Below, piece after piece: positions 16,289 to 24,401 of a stretch of DNA of 64,000 nt (positions are counted from its first letter, which is position 1; each line of letters opens with the position of its first letter). The notes beneath the pieces were generated by a model, which saw only the letters and a program-made list of their open reading frames with translations, did not search any database and was not told the DNA's origin. The stretch comes from Solirubrobacterales bacterium (GTDB lineage: Bacteria > Actinomycetota > Thermoleophilia > Solirubrobacterales > 70-9). The stretch lies in NCBI GenBank assembly GCA_023958085.1, contig JAMLGI010000006.1, positions 62,001 to 126,000 of the forward strand, given 5' to 3'. Both the position numbers and the translations under genes were made by a program.

Positions 16289-17521
16289 GTGCCAACTTTC
16301 AAACCCTCGCCTGCCGGTCCCTCCCGGGCCCCATTCCTCATCATCCTGCCGATTTTCATCTCGGCCGCTGTCGTGCTGCTGCTGGCCGTTTCTGCTGCTC
16401 CGGCTGCCGCATCGGTCGAATCCCGTCTTGACACGACCCGGGGCAAGCTGGACCAGGCAAACGAGAAGCGCGGTGTGCTCACCGATCAGATCGCCGGGAT
16501 GAGCTCCCGGATCAAGAGCTACGAAACCCAGGTGGTCGCCCTGCGGGCCGAGGAGCAGGCCGCTGCAGCCCGTCTGGCGGCCAAACAGGCGGAGCTGGAC
16601 CAGGCCCAGGCCGAGGTCGAACGGGCCTACGCCCAGCTCAAGGTGCTGGCCGCCCGGCTGGAACGGGCTCGCAAGGTCCTCGGGAACCGTCTCGTCGCGA
16701 TCTACCAGGGCGGCCCCTCGAACGTTTCCGAGCTGGTTCTCACCTCGCGGAGCTACGGGGACCTGATCCAGCGGTCCACCTATCTTGAGCAGATCCAGAA
16801 CCGGGATCAGGCAATCGCCGGCCGGGTGCGGGAGCTGCGCGACGCCCAGAAGCGGCTGGTCAGGAAGCTGCGGGACGCCAAGGAGCGGATCGAGTCCGCC
16901 CGGGACGAGATCGCCGCCGAAAAGGCGAACCTGACCACCGCCCGGGCTGCGGTCGAGAGCCAGCAGAACCGACTGCTTTCGGTCCGCTCGGCCCGACGTT
17001 CCGCCCTGGCCTCAATCGACTCGCAGGTCGAGAATCTGGAGGAGATCGAGTCCAATCTCCAGGCCCGGATCCAGGCCCAGATCGGAGCCGCCTCCGGGGC
17101 CAGCACCCTGCCGGCCGGCCCGATGTCCGCGCCCAGTGCCGCCGGGCTGATCTGGCCGGTCAGCGGCACCCTGACCTCCGGTTTCGGGGGCCGCAACTCC
17201 CCCGGCGGAATCGGGTCGACCAACCACGAAGGACTCGACATCGCGGTGCCGGAGGGCACGCCGATCCGTGCTGCCAAGGGCGGCACGGTGATCATGGCTT
17301 CGTACAACGGCGGCTACGGCAACTACACCTGTATCGATCACGGCAGCGGCCTCTCCACCTGCTACGCCCACCAGTCGAGCTTCGCGGTTTCGGCCGGGCA
17401 GCGGGTGAGCCAGGGCCAGGTGATCGGCTACTCCGGAAACACCGGCGCCTCGACCGGTCCCCACCTTCACTTCGAGGTGCGAATCAACGGCGTCGCCCAG
17501 GATCCGACCGCCTACCTGTAG
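16289..17521 (+). CDS. Secreted coiled-coil M23 (LytM) peptidase, EnvC-like
   Basis: 410 aa. A signal peptide (VVLLLAVSAAPAAA) precedes a long coiled coil (~50-275), a linker and a C-terminal M23 domain. Zinc and catalytic residues are present: His313 and Asp317 in NHEGLDIAV, and His392/His394 in GPHLHFEV, so it should be an active endopeptidase unlike some EnvC proteins. The GTG start follows TAGACT by 8 nt, consistent with a leaderless mRNA. Its coiled coil is paralogous to that of the NlpC/P60 protein at 6088. It is divergent from the osmoprotectant operon. Confidence 0.9.
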   Translation: MPTFKPSPAGPSRAPFLIILPIFISAAVVLLLAVSAAPAAASVESRLDTTRGKLDQANEKRGVLTDQIAGMSSRIKSYETQVVALRAEEQAAAARLAAKQAELDQAQAEVERAYAQLKVLAARLERARKVLGNRLVAIYQGGPSNVSELVLTSRSYGDLIQRSTYLEQIQNRDQAIAGRVRELRDAQKRLVRKLRDAKERIESARDEIAAEKANLTTARAAVESQQNRLLSVRSARRSALASIDSQVENLEEIESNLQARIQAQIGAASGASTLPAGPMSAPSAAGLIWPVSGTLTSGFGGRNSPGGIGSTNHEGLDIAVPEGTPIRAAKGGTVIMASYNGGYGNYTCIDHGSGLSTCYAHQSSFAVSAGQRVSQGQVIGYSGNTGASTGPHLHFEVRINGVAQDPTAYL

Positions 17522-17566
17522 CGAGACCGGGTCGCCTCCGGCTGGTTTGGTCCCGGCCTGGCCGGG

Positions 17567-18865
17567 TCAGAGACCGAGCCGGGAGGCCCGCTCCCGGGCC
17601 CGGACGATCACCTCGTCCGATCCGGGCAGATCCCGGTCCAGCATGACCGGGCGGCCGTTGACGACCACATCTCGGACCGCTCCTGAGGCCGTGGCGTAGA
17701 CCAGGTTCGACTCAAGCTCGCCGACCGCAAGCTCGGGCGCGGCGGGATCGAGCAGGATGAAGTCGGCCGGGGCTCCCGGTGTGAGCGGCGGGATCGCTCC
17801 TCCGATCAGTTCCGAGCGCCGGCCGGTCGCAATCGCCCAGGCCTCGGAGACCGGAATCGCGTCCGCCCGTTCGGCATGGTGGCGCTGGAGCAGGGCCAGC
17901 ACCCGGAGATCGGCCAGCGGATCAAGCGAGTTGTTGGAGGCGGCTCCGTCGGTGCCAAGGGCGACCTTCACACCGGCCTCCCGGGCTGCGGGCAGCGGGA
18001 AAACCCCGCCGACCGCCAGCTTCATGTTGGCCACCGGGTTGGTTGCCACGGTCGCGCCCCGTTCGGCGATCAGGGCGAGTTCATCCGGATCGAGATACAC
18101 GCCGTGGGCGAGCAGGGTCTTCGGACCGAGCAGGCCGCAGGCATCCAGGTAGGAGGCGGGTCGCATCCCGTGTTCGGCCAGGCAGTCCTCGACCTCGCCG
18201 GCGGTTTCGGACAGGTGAATGTGGATCGGCAGGTCCCTTTCGGCGGCCAGTCCGGCGGCGAACTCGAGCCCCTCCCGGTCCACCGTGTAGATCGAGTGGG
18301 GTGCGACCGCGGCACCGATCCCCGGGGCGGACCCGGCAAGCGAGTCGAACTGCTCGACGTATGCCTGCCGACTGCCATCCCGGCGATCGTCGGGACCGGT
18401 CCTGAGCAGCGGCGGACCGATGATCGCTCTCATGCCGGCGTCACGGACCGCCCGGGCGCTCGCCTCCGGATGCCAGTACATGTCCCAGAAGGTGGAGGTT
18501 CCCGCCCGGATCAGCTCGAGGCAGGCGAGCCGGGTGCCCCAGTACACGTCCTCGGCCTCGATCCTCGCCTCGACCGGCCAGATCGCCTCCCTCAGCCACC
18601 GCATCAGCGGCAGGTCGTCCCCGTGACCGCGGAACAGGGTCATCGCCGCGTGGGTGTGGGCGTTGATCAGCGGCGGGCAGATCGGGGCCCCGGCGGCGTC
18701 GATTCGCGTGATCCCGGATCCGGCCGCGGGCTCATTCCCGGTGAGCTCCTCGTGAACTTCCGGCCCGATCCGCTCGATCCTTCCCTCCGTCGCGATCAGG
18801 CCGACCGTCCGGTCGTCCAGCCGGGCGTTGGTGAGGATCAGGTTTCCGTCGGCAGGGCCGGTCAT
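17567..18865 (-). CDS. mtaD: MtaD/TrzA-type amidohydrolase (SAH/MTA deaminase-like)
   Basis: 432 aa. Metal-dependent deaminase motifs are complete: NAHTHAAMTLFRG (first His pair, ~residue 70), HIHLSET, the LLAHGVYL His, and GTDGAASNNSLD. The combination is that of the 5-methylthioadenosine/S-adenosylhomocysteine deaminase group. Related enzymes act on guanine, cytosine or triazines, so the substrate is a family-level inference. It begins 1 nt from the stop of the DUF3817 gene and is probably co-transcribed with it. Confidence 0.85.
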   Translation of the reverse strand: MTGPADGNLILTNARLDDRTVGLIATEGRIERIGPEVHEELTGNEPAAGSGITRIDAAGAPICPPLINAHTHAAMTLFRGHGDDLPLMRWLREAIWPVEARIEAEDVYWGTRLACLELIRAGTSTFWDMYWHPEASARAVRDAGMRAIIGPPLLRTGPDDRRDGSRQAYVEQFDSLAGSAPGIGAAVAPHSIYTVDREGLEFAAGLAAERDLPIHIHLSETAGEVEDCLAEHGMRPASYLDACGLLGPKTLLAHGVYLDPDELALIAERGATVATNPVANMKLAVGGVFPLPAAREAGVKVALGTDGAASNNSLDPLADLRVLALLQRHHAERADAIPVSEAWAIATGRRSELIGGAIPPLTPGAPADFILLDPAAPELAVGELESNLVYATASGAVRDVVVNGRPVMLDRDLPGSDEVIVRARERASRLGL

Positions 18866-18866
18866 C

Positions 18867-19241
18867 TCAGGAGCCGACCCGATTCCGCTCCCGGGACTGG
18901 CGCAGGAACTCGATCGTGCCGAAGAACGGGGCGATGCAGCCCAGCAGCACGATCGCCACCGCCAGGCGCAGATTGATCACCCGGAAACGGACCGCGAAGA
19001 CGCTGGTGATCGCCATCCCGATCCAGATCAGGCCGTGGGAGAGACCGAAGATGAAGGTAAACGGCTGCGGCCCGCCGAGCAGAAAGGCGCAGGTCAGGAG
19101 ACCCAGGTAGACCAGCGAGTGAAAGAGGCTCACCGCCTCCATCCGCCGGAAGGTGACCAGTTCACGAAACCTCTGGCCTGAAACGGCCCCGGGCAGCTCT
19201 CCCCGGCCGGTTGATTCAGGTGTGGTCGATGCCTCGCTCAC
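18867..19241 (-). CDS. DUF3817 membrane protein
   Basis: 124 aa with three hydrophobic helices. The conserved pattern starts at FRRMEAVSLFHSLVYLGLL and continues with a HGLIWIGMAI segment and RFRVINLRLA, typical of DUF3817, common in actinobacteria. The GTG at 19241 is chosen; a longer frame to 19427 would run across the divergent antitoxin promoter. A Met ~33 residues later is an alternative start. Function unknown; it shares an operon with the MtaD-like gene. Confidence 0.75.
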   Translation of the reverse strand: MSEASTTPESTGRGELPGAVSGQRFRELVTFRRMEAVSLFHSLVYLGLLTCAFLLGGPQPFTFIFGLSHGLIWIGMAITSVFAVRFRVINLRLAVAIVLLGCIAPFFGTIEFLRQSRERNRVGS

Positions 19242-19356
19242 AGCCGACAGATTCTCACGCTTTGGCGATGGCCGGTCGGCGGTGGACGCCGAAGGGGGAG
19301 AGTTCCTCGCGCCCGGGGCTTTCATCCAGATGGAAGGAACCTCCCGATCAGGCGAC

Positions 19357-19371
19357 GCTATCATTGATAGC
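19357..19371. promoter_or_regulatory. Palindromic operator of the FitAB-type module
   Basis: GCTATCATTGATAGC is a perfect 15-bp palindrome ending 3 nt before the antitoxin ATG. It contains TATCAT, usable as a -10 box 10 nt before the start. FitA/VapB ribbon-helix-helix antitoxins autoregulate through palindromes of this type. Confidence 0.75.
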
Positions 19372-19374
19372 ACC

Positions 19375-19605
19375 ATGGCCCAGCTTCTTGTCAGAAACCT
19401 CGAGGATGAAGTGGTGAACCGGCTCAAAGTCCGAGCCGCCGAACGCGGGATCTCGGCCGAGGAGGAGCACCGCCGGATCCTGAGGGCAGCGCTGCTGGAG
19501 CCCGGGAACAGGTCGTTCGCCGAGTTGCTGCGTGAGATCCCGGATGTCGGTGAGGACAGCGATTTCGAACGACCCCTGGATCTGGGCCGCAGGGTCGACC
19601 TGTGA
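19375..19605 (+). CDS. FitA-type ribbon-helix-helix antitoxin
   Basis: 76 aa. MAQLLVRNLEDEVVNRLKVRA with the following AERGISAEEEHRRIL segment is the RHH DNA-binding domain of FitA antitoxins; the acidic C-terminus (EDSDFERPLDLGRRVDL) is the expected toxin-binding tail. The ATG lies 3 nt after a 15-bp palindrome, and the stop overlaps the toxin GTG by 4 nt. It should neutralise the PIN toxin and repress the operon. Confidence 0.9.
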   Translation: MAQLLVRNLEDEVVNRLKVRAAERGISAEEEHRRILRAALLEPGNRSFAELLREIPDVGEDSDFERPLDLGRRVDL

Positions 19606-20012
19606 GCTTCCTGCTGGACACGAACGTGATCTCGGAGTTGAGGAAGGGTGATCGTGCCGACCGGTCCCTCACCCGGTGGCTGGAATCGGTCCCGGATGAC
19701 GAAATCTTCATCAGCGCGCTGGTCATCGGTGAGCTGCGTCGCGGAGTCGACCTGGTCCGACGCCGGGATCCGGCCGGTGCCGCGTCACTGGAAAGCTGGC
19801 TCGGGCGGATCCCGGCCGCCTTCCCGGACCGGATCCTGCCGGTTGATCAAGCCGCGGCCGAGGAGTGGGGCCGGATCAACGTTCCCGATCCGGTTCCGGT
19901 CATTGACGGCCTTCAGGCGGCTACCGCGAAGGTCAGGGGGTTCACCTTCGTCACCCGCAACACGAGCGACGTTCAGCAAACGCGAGTCAAGCTGCTCAAC
20001 CCTTTCAGCTGA
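19602..20012 (+). CDS. PIN-domain toxin (FitB/VapC family)
   Basis: 136 aa PIN-domain ribonuclease. The acidic site is intact: Asp6 in LLDTNVISELRKG, Glu in ISALVIGELRRG (~residue 44), and Asp in VPVIDGLQAATA (~residue 105), with TRNTSD near the C-terminus. The residue arrangement is that of FitB. It is translated from GTG overlapping the antitoxin stop. The RNA target is not predictable. Confidence 0.9.
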   Translation: MSFLLDTNVISELRKGDRADRSLTRWLESVPDDEIFISALVIGELRRGVDLVRRRDPAGAASLESWLGRIPAAFPDRILPVDQAAAEEWGRINVPDPVPVIDGLQAATAKVRGFTFVTRNTSDVQQTRVKLLNPFS

Positions 20013-20034
20013 GCCCTTGGGTGGAGGTGGACCG

Positions 20035-20358
20035 ATGCGGCCTCGCGGTCAAGTCGATCGGGATGGGCCAATCTGGGTGGAACGTGATCGTTCGGGTCGA
20101 ACTATCACCCTCTGGCCATCGGACTGGAGCCACATCCAGGAGAGTCGAGGGCGCGCCTTCACTCCGGATGATGTGCGGGAGGTGATCCGTCAGGCGAGCT
20201 GTCGCACCGGCAGGGTTGAGTCGAATCGGGAGGAATTCTGGCTCGCGGGGCAAGGCCCGTCCAGATGGTTGAAGGTGGTCGTAGACTTCAGTCACGACGC
20301 AATCGTCTGGACCGCCTGCCCGGAGCGGCGAGGACCACGCGGAAGGCAGTCAGAATGA
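20035..20358 (+). CDS. DUF4258-like putative toxin
   Basis: 107 aa. The segment WSHIQESRGRAFTPDDVREVI followed ~35 residues later by RWLKVVVDFSHDAIVWTACPE follows the DUF4258 pattern (His, then a helix with D-D/E-V-x-x-x-I, then a hydrophobic strand pair). Such proteins are predicted RelE-like toxins. The ATG at 20035 has GGAGG about 7 nt upstream. Its stop overlaps the next ATG (ATGA). It lies 22 nt after the PIN toxin, so both modules may share a transcript. The assignment is from pattern memory only. Confidence 0.6.
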   Translation: MRPRGQVDRDGPIWVERDRSGRTITLWPSDWSHIQESRGRAFTPDDVREVIRQASCRTGRVESNREEFWLAGQGPSRWLKVVVDFSHDAIVWTACPERRGPRGRQSE

Positions 20359-20657
20359 TCAGAATCGGGCCGTACAGATTTACCGACGCCAGATACATCC
20401 ACGACGGCGAGCGTGACTGGCTTCGGGTGGACAACGGACCGGGGACCTCCGTCACCGGGGATGGGGAGACCAGTGACGGTGATGTCTGGTTTTTCCCGGA
20501 TGACGAGTCAACCGCGCCCGGCGGTGTGGATTTCGAGCGGGCACGGGAACGGTTCCAGCGTGACGGGAAGTTGACTGTCGAACTCCCGGATGGAAAGCGC
20601 GTCGAGGTCGAGGGCGCGGCGGCCTACCTGGCTGCCGTCCCGTTCGCCCGACGTTGA
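20355..20657 (+). CDS. DUF2283-like putative antitoxin
   Basis: 100 aa, strongly acidic in the middle (GDGETSDGDVWFFPDD). The C-terminal FERARERFQRDGKLTVELPDG resembles the end of DUF2283-type partners, which are often encoded next to DUF4258 proteins. It overlaps the preceding gene by 4 nt. Antitoxin function is inferred from pairing. If the family match is wrong, this is simply a small co-operonic protein. Confidence 0.55.
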   Translation: MIRIGPYRFTDARYIHDGERDWLRVDNGPGTSVTGDGETSDGDVWFFPDDESTAPGGVDFERARERFQRDGKLTVELPDGKRVEVEGAAAYLAAVPFARR

Positions 20658-20691
20658 TTCGCCGGCGGCAGGGTGGTCAGCCGGTTCGGTC

Positions 20692-22080
20692 TCACCCGGC
20701 GAGGGTCTGCCCGAGCCGATGGAGCCGGTCGGCCGTCTCGGCCTTCAGCTCCGAGGGGAGATCGAAGCCGGCCGCGAGTTCAAGATCGTCCTGCCACCGG
20801 GTGAAGCGCCGGTCGGCATCGAGCGGACCCGGTTCCTCGCCCGCCTCGATCAGTTCGGTCAGGACGCCGATGCCGTCGAGCCGGTCGGCCAGCCAGACCA
20901 GCTGGGCGGTTCGGCCGGCGGTGGCGATCCGGCGACGGTGATCGGCGCGACTGTCGTCCAGGTCGCTGATCGCAGAGTCGTTGCTGAGCGTGAGCACGAG
21001 CTCCCGTAGATCTGGGCCGAAGGCGGCCCCGACCTCCTCCGGGGTGACGTCACTATGTTCAAGCGTGTCGTGCAGGTAGGCGGCGGCCACGGCGATCTCG
21101 TCGCCACCGAAGCTGGCGGTCGTCCGGGCCACCCGGGCGGGGTGTTCCATGAACCGGCCCCGCCCGTACTTGCCCGGCTGTCCCTCATGGGCTCGAACCG
21201 CGAAGGCGTACGCCTTCGCCGGGAGGTGGAGCGGGGCGGCACCCGAAACCCGGTCCGGATGGTCACGGTCGACGAAGCGGCGAACACCTTGCCTGATCTG
21301 CGGTTCGGTCAGGAGACGGTTGAAGCATTCACGTTCGACCTCGAGTCCTTCGTCGAGCGGGCGACCGAAACCGCGGACCGCCGCCTCGAGATCGGTCCTG
21401 AGTGCGGGCTGGGGCAGGGCGGCGATCTCGGTCGCCAGCTCCACCGCCCGGGCGACGCAGCTTCCGCTGGTGGTCACCTCGTTGACCAGGCCGATCCGTT
21501 CCGCCTCGCTCGCCCCGATCACCCGACCGGTGATGATGAGATCCAGCGCCCGCGAGAGCCCGATCAGCCGCGGCAGGCGCTGGGTGCCACCGTCGCCGAG
21601 GCCGACGTTCCAGCGTCGGCAGGTGACCCCGAACGAGGCGTGCTGGTCGGCGATCCTGAGATGAGCGAAGCAGGCCCACTCGAGTCCGCCCGCGTAGGCG
21701 GCCCCGTTGACCGCGGCGATCATCGGCTTGTGGACGCTGGTCCAGCGGGTCGGGCCGATGTTCCCCTCGACCGGGATCGGATCCCCGTCCGGGTCGGCCG
21801 GGTCGAACAGCGGTTCCTCGGCTGACCCCTCGGTGAACATCGCGGCCACCGACTTGAGGTCGGCCCCGGCGCAGAAGGCGTTCTGGCCGGCGCCGGTGAT
21901 CACCATCACCGCGGCCTCCGGATCCTCGCGGAACGCCGCCGTCGCGGCAAATAGACCCCCTGCTTCCACCGGACCGATCGCGTTCATCCGGGTGGCCCGG
22001 TCGATGGTGAGGAGCCACACTCCGTCGGCCGGTGAGTCCAGCCGAATCGTGTCGGGGAGCTCCGGGAGGTGGCCGGTCAA
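20692..22080 (-). CDS. Crotonase (enoyl-CoA hydratase/isomerase) fused to RelA/MESH1-like HD domain
   Basis: 462 aa. Residues ~10-285 form a crotonase: NAFCAGADLKSVAAMF and then NGAAYAGGLEWACFAHLRIA carry the two oxyanion-hole segments, and the tail IRQGVRRFVDRDHPDR is a typical crotonase end. From residue ~295 to the end, in the same frame, is an HD hydrolase like MESH1/RelA: FMEHPARVA, AYLHDTLEHSDVTPEEV, LRELVLTLSND and LVWLADRLDGI give the four metal-binding positions. The usual E-D dyad is E-H here. The start is placed at TTG 22080, just before the conserved N-terminus; no ATG is available. Confidence 0.8.
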   Translation of the reverse strand: MTGHLPELPDTIRLDSPADGVWLLTIDRATRMNAIGPVEAGGLFAATAAFREDPEAAVMVITGAGQNAFCAGADLKSVAAMFTEGSAEEPLFDPADPDGDPIPVEGNIGPTRWTSVHKPMIAAVNGAAYAGGLEWACFAHLRIADQHASFGVTCRRWNVGLGDGGTQRLPRLIGLSRALDLIITGRVIGASEAERIGLVNEVTTSGSCVARAVELATEIAALPQPALRTDLEAAVRGFGRPLDEGLEVERECFNRLLTEPQIRQGVRRFVDRDHPDRVSGAAPLHLPAKAYAFAVRAHEGQPGKYGRGRFMEHPARVARTTASFGGDEIAVAAAYLHDTLEHSDVTPEEVGAAFGPDLRELVLTLSNDSAISDLDDSRADHRRRIATAGRTAQLVWLADRLDGIGVLTELIEAGEEPGPLDADRRFTRWQDDLELAAGFDLPSELKAETADRLHRLGQTLAG

Positions 22081-22090
22081 CTGACCCGGG

Positions 22091-22699
22091 TCACTCTCCC
22101 GGGGTGACAACCTGCGGCGTGGTGGTGCCGGTGGTTCCGGTCGGCGGGACGGTAGAGGTGGTTCCGGTTTCGGGGATCGTGGTGCCCGTCGTTCCGGTTT
22201 CGGGGAGGGTGGTGCCGGTTTCCGGGACGGTAGCCCCCCCGGCTGCCGCTGCGGCCTCGGTTGCCTCCTCAAGGTCGCTGATCCGGGTTTCGAGGGCGCT
22301 GATCCGGTCCCCGTCGGCGTTCTTGGTGATCGAGATGTAGAGCGCTGCCGCGCCGACCCCGACCGCCAGGCAGGTCAGGACGAGGGCGATGATCGAGCGC
22401 TTCTTCAGGGACTGGTCCAGCTCCCTGAGCCAACCACGCTGGCCGTCCAGCCGGGTCGCGATATCAACCGGCTGCTTCTGCCGGGCGGCCGGTTGGCGAC
22501 CGGTCGGGGTGACGCCCGTGTAACGGCCGGATCGAGGATCGCGAGCGGTCTGGGGCCGGCCGGTGCGGGGATCGGTGGTCCCGGGTGGTGAACCGGGAGG
22601 TGGCCCGCCGGGCGCTCCGGAACGGGGGCCGCTGGGCGTTCCGGATCGGGGAGGACCGGGCGGTTCGGGGCTGCTGCCGGGTTGGCGCGGGGTGGCCAT
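22091..22699 (-). CDS. Single-pass membrane protein with Pro-rich and PETGTT-repeat ends
   Basis: 202 aa. Residues 1-75 are Pro/Gly/Arg-rich and cytosolic, ~100-120 are one transmembrane helix (SIIALVLTCLAVGVGAAALYI), ~128-145 are a short coiled coil (ISALETRISDLEEA), and the C-terminal 55 residues are Thr/Pro-rich with several P-E-T-G-T-T repeats. TAGATT lies 7 nt before the ATG (leaderless). The stop is 10 nt from the crotonase-HD start, so they may be co-transcribed. Function unknown; the tail is probably extracellular and wall-spanning. Confidence 0.75.
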   Translation of the reverse strand: MATPRQPGSSPEPPGPPRSGTPSGPRSGAPGGPPPGSPPGTTDPRTGRPQTARDPRSGRYTGVTPTGRQPAARQKQPVDIATRLDGQRGWLRELDQSLKKRSIIALVLTCLAVGVGAAALYISITKNADGDRISALETRISDLEEATEAAAAAGGATVPETGTTLPETGTTGTTIPETGTTSTVPPTGTTGTTTPQVVTPGE

Positions 22700-22809
22700 T
22701 CAGGGGAATCTAACGGTCCTGTCGAGCGGCAGTTCAATAACGTGCCGCCTGATACGGATCGGCCGGGACCCCTCAGTCGGCCGGAAACTACCAAGGAGAA
22801 ATTTCTTCC

Positions 22810-23991
22810 ATGCCTGAAGCAGTGATTGTGGACACCGTCCGCACCCCGATCGGCCGCGCCTTCAAGGGCTCGCTGGCCCAGGTTCGCCCGGACGAGACCG
22901 GTGCCTTCGTAATCGACCAGCTTCTCGAGCGCAACCCCGGTGTCGACCCGGCTGCGGTTGAAGAGGTTTTCTGCGGGGTCGGGATGCCGCAGGGCAAGCA
23001 GGCCTACAACCTCGCCCGGATCCTGGTTCTGCTCTCGAACAAGCTGACCCAGGCCACCACCGGCGTCACCGTCTCCCGCTACTGCGCGTCCAGCCTCGAC
23101 GCGATCCGCCACGCCTCGAACGCCGTCAAGAACGGCGAGGGCGACATCTACATCGCCGCCGGAGTCGAGTTCGTCAGCCAGTTCAACGCCCGCAGCGAGG
23201 TCGCCGGTTCGATCTCGGCCGGCGAGGACGACCAGAACGAGAAGCTGATCGGCAACGACGGCCAGCCCAACGCGTACATCGACATGGGCCTGACCGCGGT
23301 CAACGTCGCCAACAAGTATGGCGTCAGCCGCGAGGCGATGGACGACTACGCCCTGCGCTCACAGCACCTGGCGGTCGCCTCCCAGGAGTCCGGCTTCTTC
23401 GATCGCGAGATCGTGCCGGTCACCCTCGCCGACGGAACCGTGGTCTCGAAGGACGACGGCCCCCGCAAGGATGGCGGCGACATGCGCGAGAAGCTCGGTT
23501 CGCTGCCGGAGGCCTTCGGTGGCGGCGGGGTCACCGCCGGCAATTCCTGTCCGCTTAACGACGGAGCGGCCGCGGTCCTGATCTTGAGTGACACCAAGGC
23601 GAAGGAGCTCGGTCTCGAGCCCCGCGCCCGGATCATCTCCTCGGCAACCGCCGGCAACGAGCCGGAGCTGATGGGCGTCGCTCCGATCGGTGCGGTCAAG
23701 AAGCTGCTCGACCGGACCGGGATGAGCATGAGCGACATCGGCACGGTCGAACTGAACGAGGCCTTCGCCGCCCAGGTGATCCCGATCTCGGAAGAGGTCG
23801 GCATCCCGATGGACAAGCTCAACACCCACGGCGGGGCGATCGCCCTCGGCCACCCGTTCGGCATGACCGGCGCCCGGATCATGGGCACCCTGCTCAACGT
23901 GATGGAGACCGACGACCACCAGTTCGGCATCGAGACGATGTGCGTTGCCGGCGGTCAGGGTGAGGCCACCCTGGTGGAGCGCCTGAAGTAG
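22810..23991 (+). CDS. Acetyl-CoA acyltransferase (thiolase)
   Basis: 393 aa. The acyl-accepting Cys is Cys92 in SRYCASSLDAI; the C-terminal His and Cys are in GGAIALGHPFGMTGARI and CVAGGQGEATL. It is of the FadA/thiolase II type and performs reversible thiolytic cleavage of 3-ketoacyl-CoA. The Shine-Dalgarno AAGGAGA is 12 nt before the ATG. It is divergent from the crotonase-HD pair and not in an operon with other beta-oxidation genes. Confidence 0.93.
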   Translation: MPEAVIVDTVRTPIGRAFKGSLAQVRPDETGAFVIDQLLERNPGVDPAAVEEVFCGVGMPQGKQAYNLARILVLLSNKLTQATTGVTVSRYCASSLDAIRHASNAVKNGEGDIYIAAGVEFVSQFNARSEVAGSISAGEDDQNEKLIGNDGQPNAYIDMGLTAVNVANKYGVSREAMDDYALRSQHLAVASQESGFFDREIVPVTLADGTVVSKDDGPRKDGGDMREKLGSLPEAFGGGGVTAGNSCPLNDGAAAVLILSDTKAKELGLEPRARIISSATAGNEPELMGVAPIGAVKKLLDRTGMSMSDIGTVELNEAFAAQVIPISEEVGIPMDKLNTHGGAIALGHPFGMTGARIMGTLLNVMETDDHQFGIETMCVAGGQGEATLVERLK

Positions 23992-24016
23992 TCGGCACTC
24001 CGGAAGCATCACGAAG

Positions 24017-24040
24017 AAGGGCGGCCTCCGGGCCGCCCTT
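24017..24040. terminator. Intrinsic bidirectional terminator
   Basis: A 10-bp perfect stem (24017-24026 with 24031-24040) with a 4-nt loop is followed by TTTCTCGTTC. It lies 25 nt after the thiolase stop and 6 nt before the converging zinc-ribbon gene's end. Confidence 0.85.
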
Positions 24041-24046
24041 TCTCGT

Positions 24047-24352
24047 TCAGAACTCGAGGAAGTCCTCGAGAAAGCTGCGTTTGCTCTTCTTCTTCGGCTT
24101 GCGGTGACGATCGTCGTGATGGTGACGGTCGTCGTGCCGGCGTTCGTCGCGATCCCGGTCATCGCTTCGCGGCTGGTCGGAACGGGGCTGGCGGCTCTCG
24201 TAGAAGGAGCTTTCGGCCTCGACCAGGCGTTCCAGCTCACCGCGATCGAGGAACAGTCCGCCGCAGCCGGAGCACTGGTCCACCACAACCTGGTTTCTCT
24301 CGTAGGAACGCATTGAGGAGCCACATTTCGGACAGCTGAGGGGGTCGGTCAT
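24047..24352 (-). CDS. Zinc-ribbon (zf-TFIIB-like) protein
   Basis: 101 aa. Two Cys pairs, CPKCGSSM and CSGCGGLFLDRGELERL, form the TFIIB-type zinc ribbon of a common small bacterial family. The rest is a highly charged Arg/Asp/His-rich linker and a basic KPKKKSKRSF tail. TAGGTT lies 6 nt before the ATG (leaderless). Function unknown. Confidence 0.85.
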   Translation of the reverse strand: MTDPLSCPKCGSSMRSYERNQVVVDQCSGCGGLFLDRGELERLVEAESSFYESRQPRSDQPRSDDRDRDERRHDDRHHHDDRHRKPKKKSKRSFLEDFLEF

Positions 24353-24401
24353 GGCGGCAACCTAGCAACGGTCCTTTCGGCAAACTTAAGTCGTCCCCGG
24401 T

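Noticed and set aside
22091-22290. LPETG sequence as a sortase signal
   Set aside because: It is one of several degenerate P-E-T-G-T-T repeats and is not followed by a hydrophobic helix and basic tail, so it cannot be a sorting signal.
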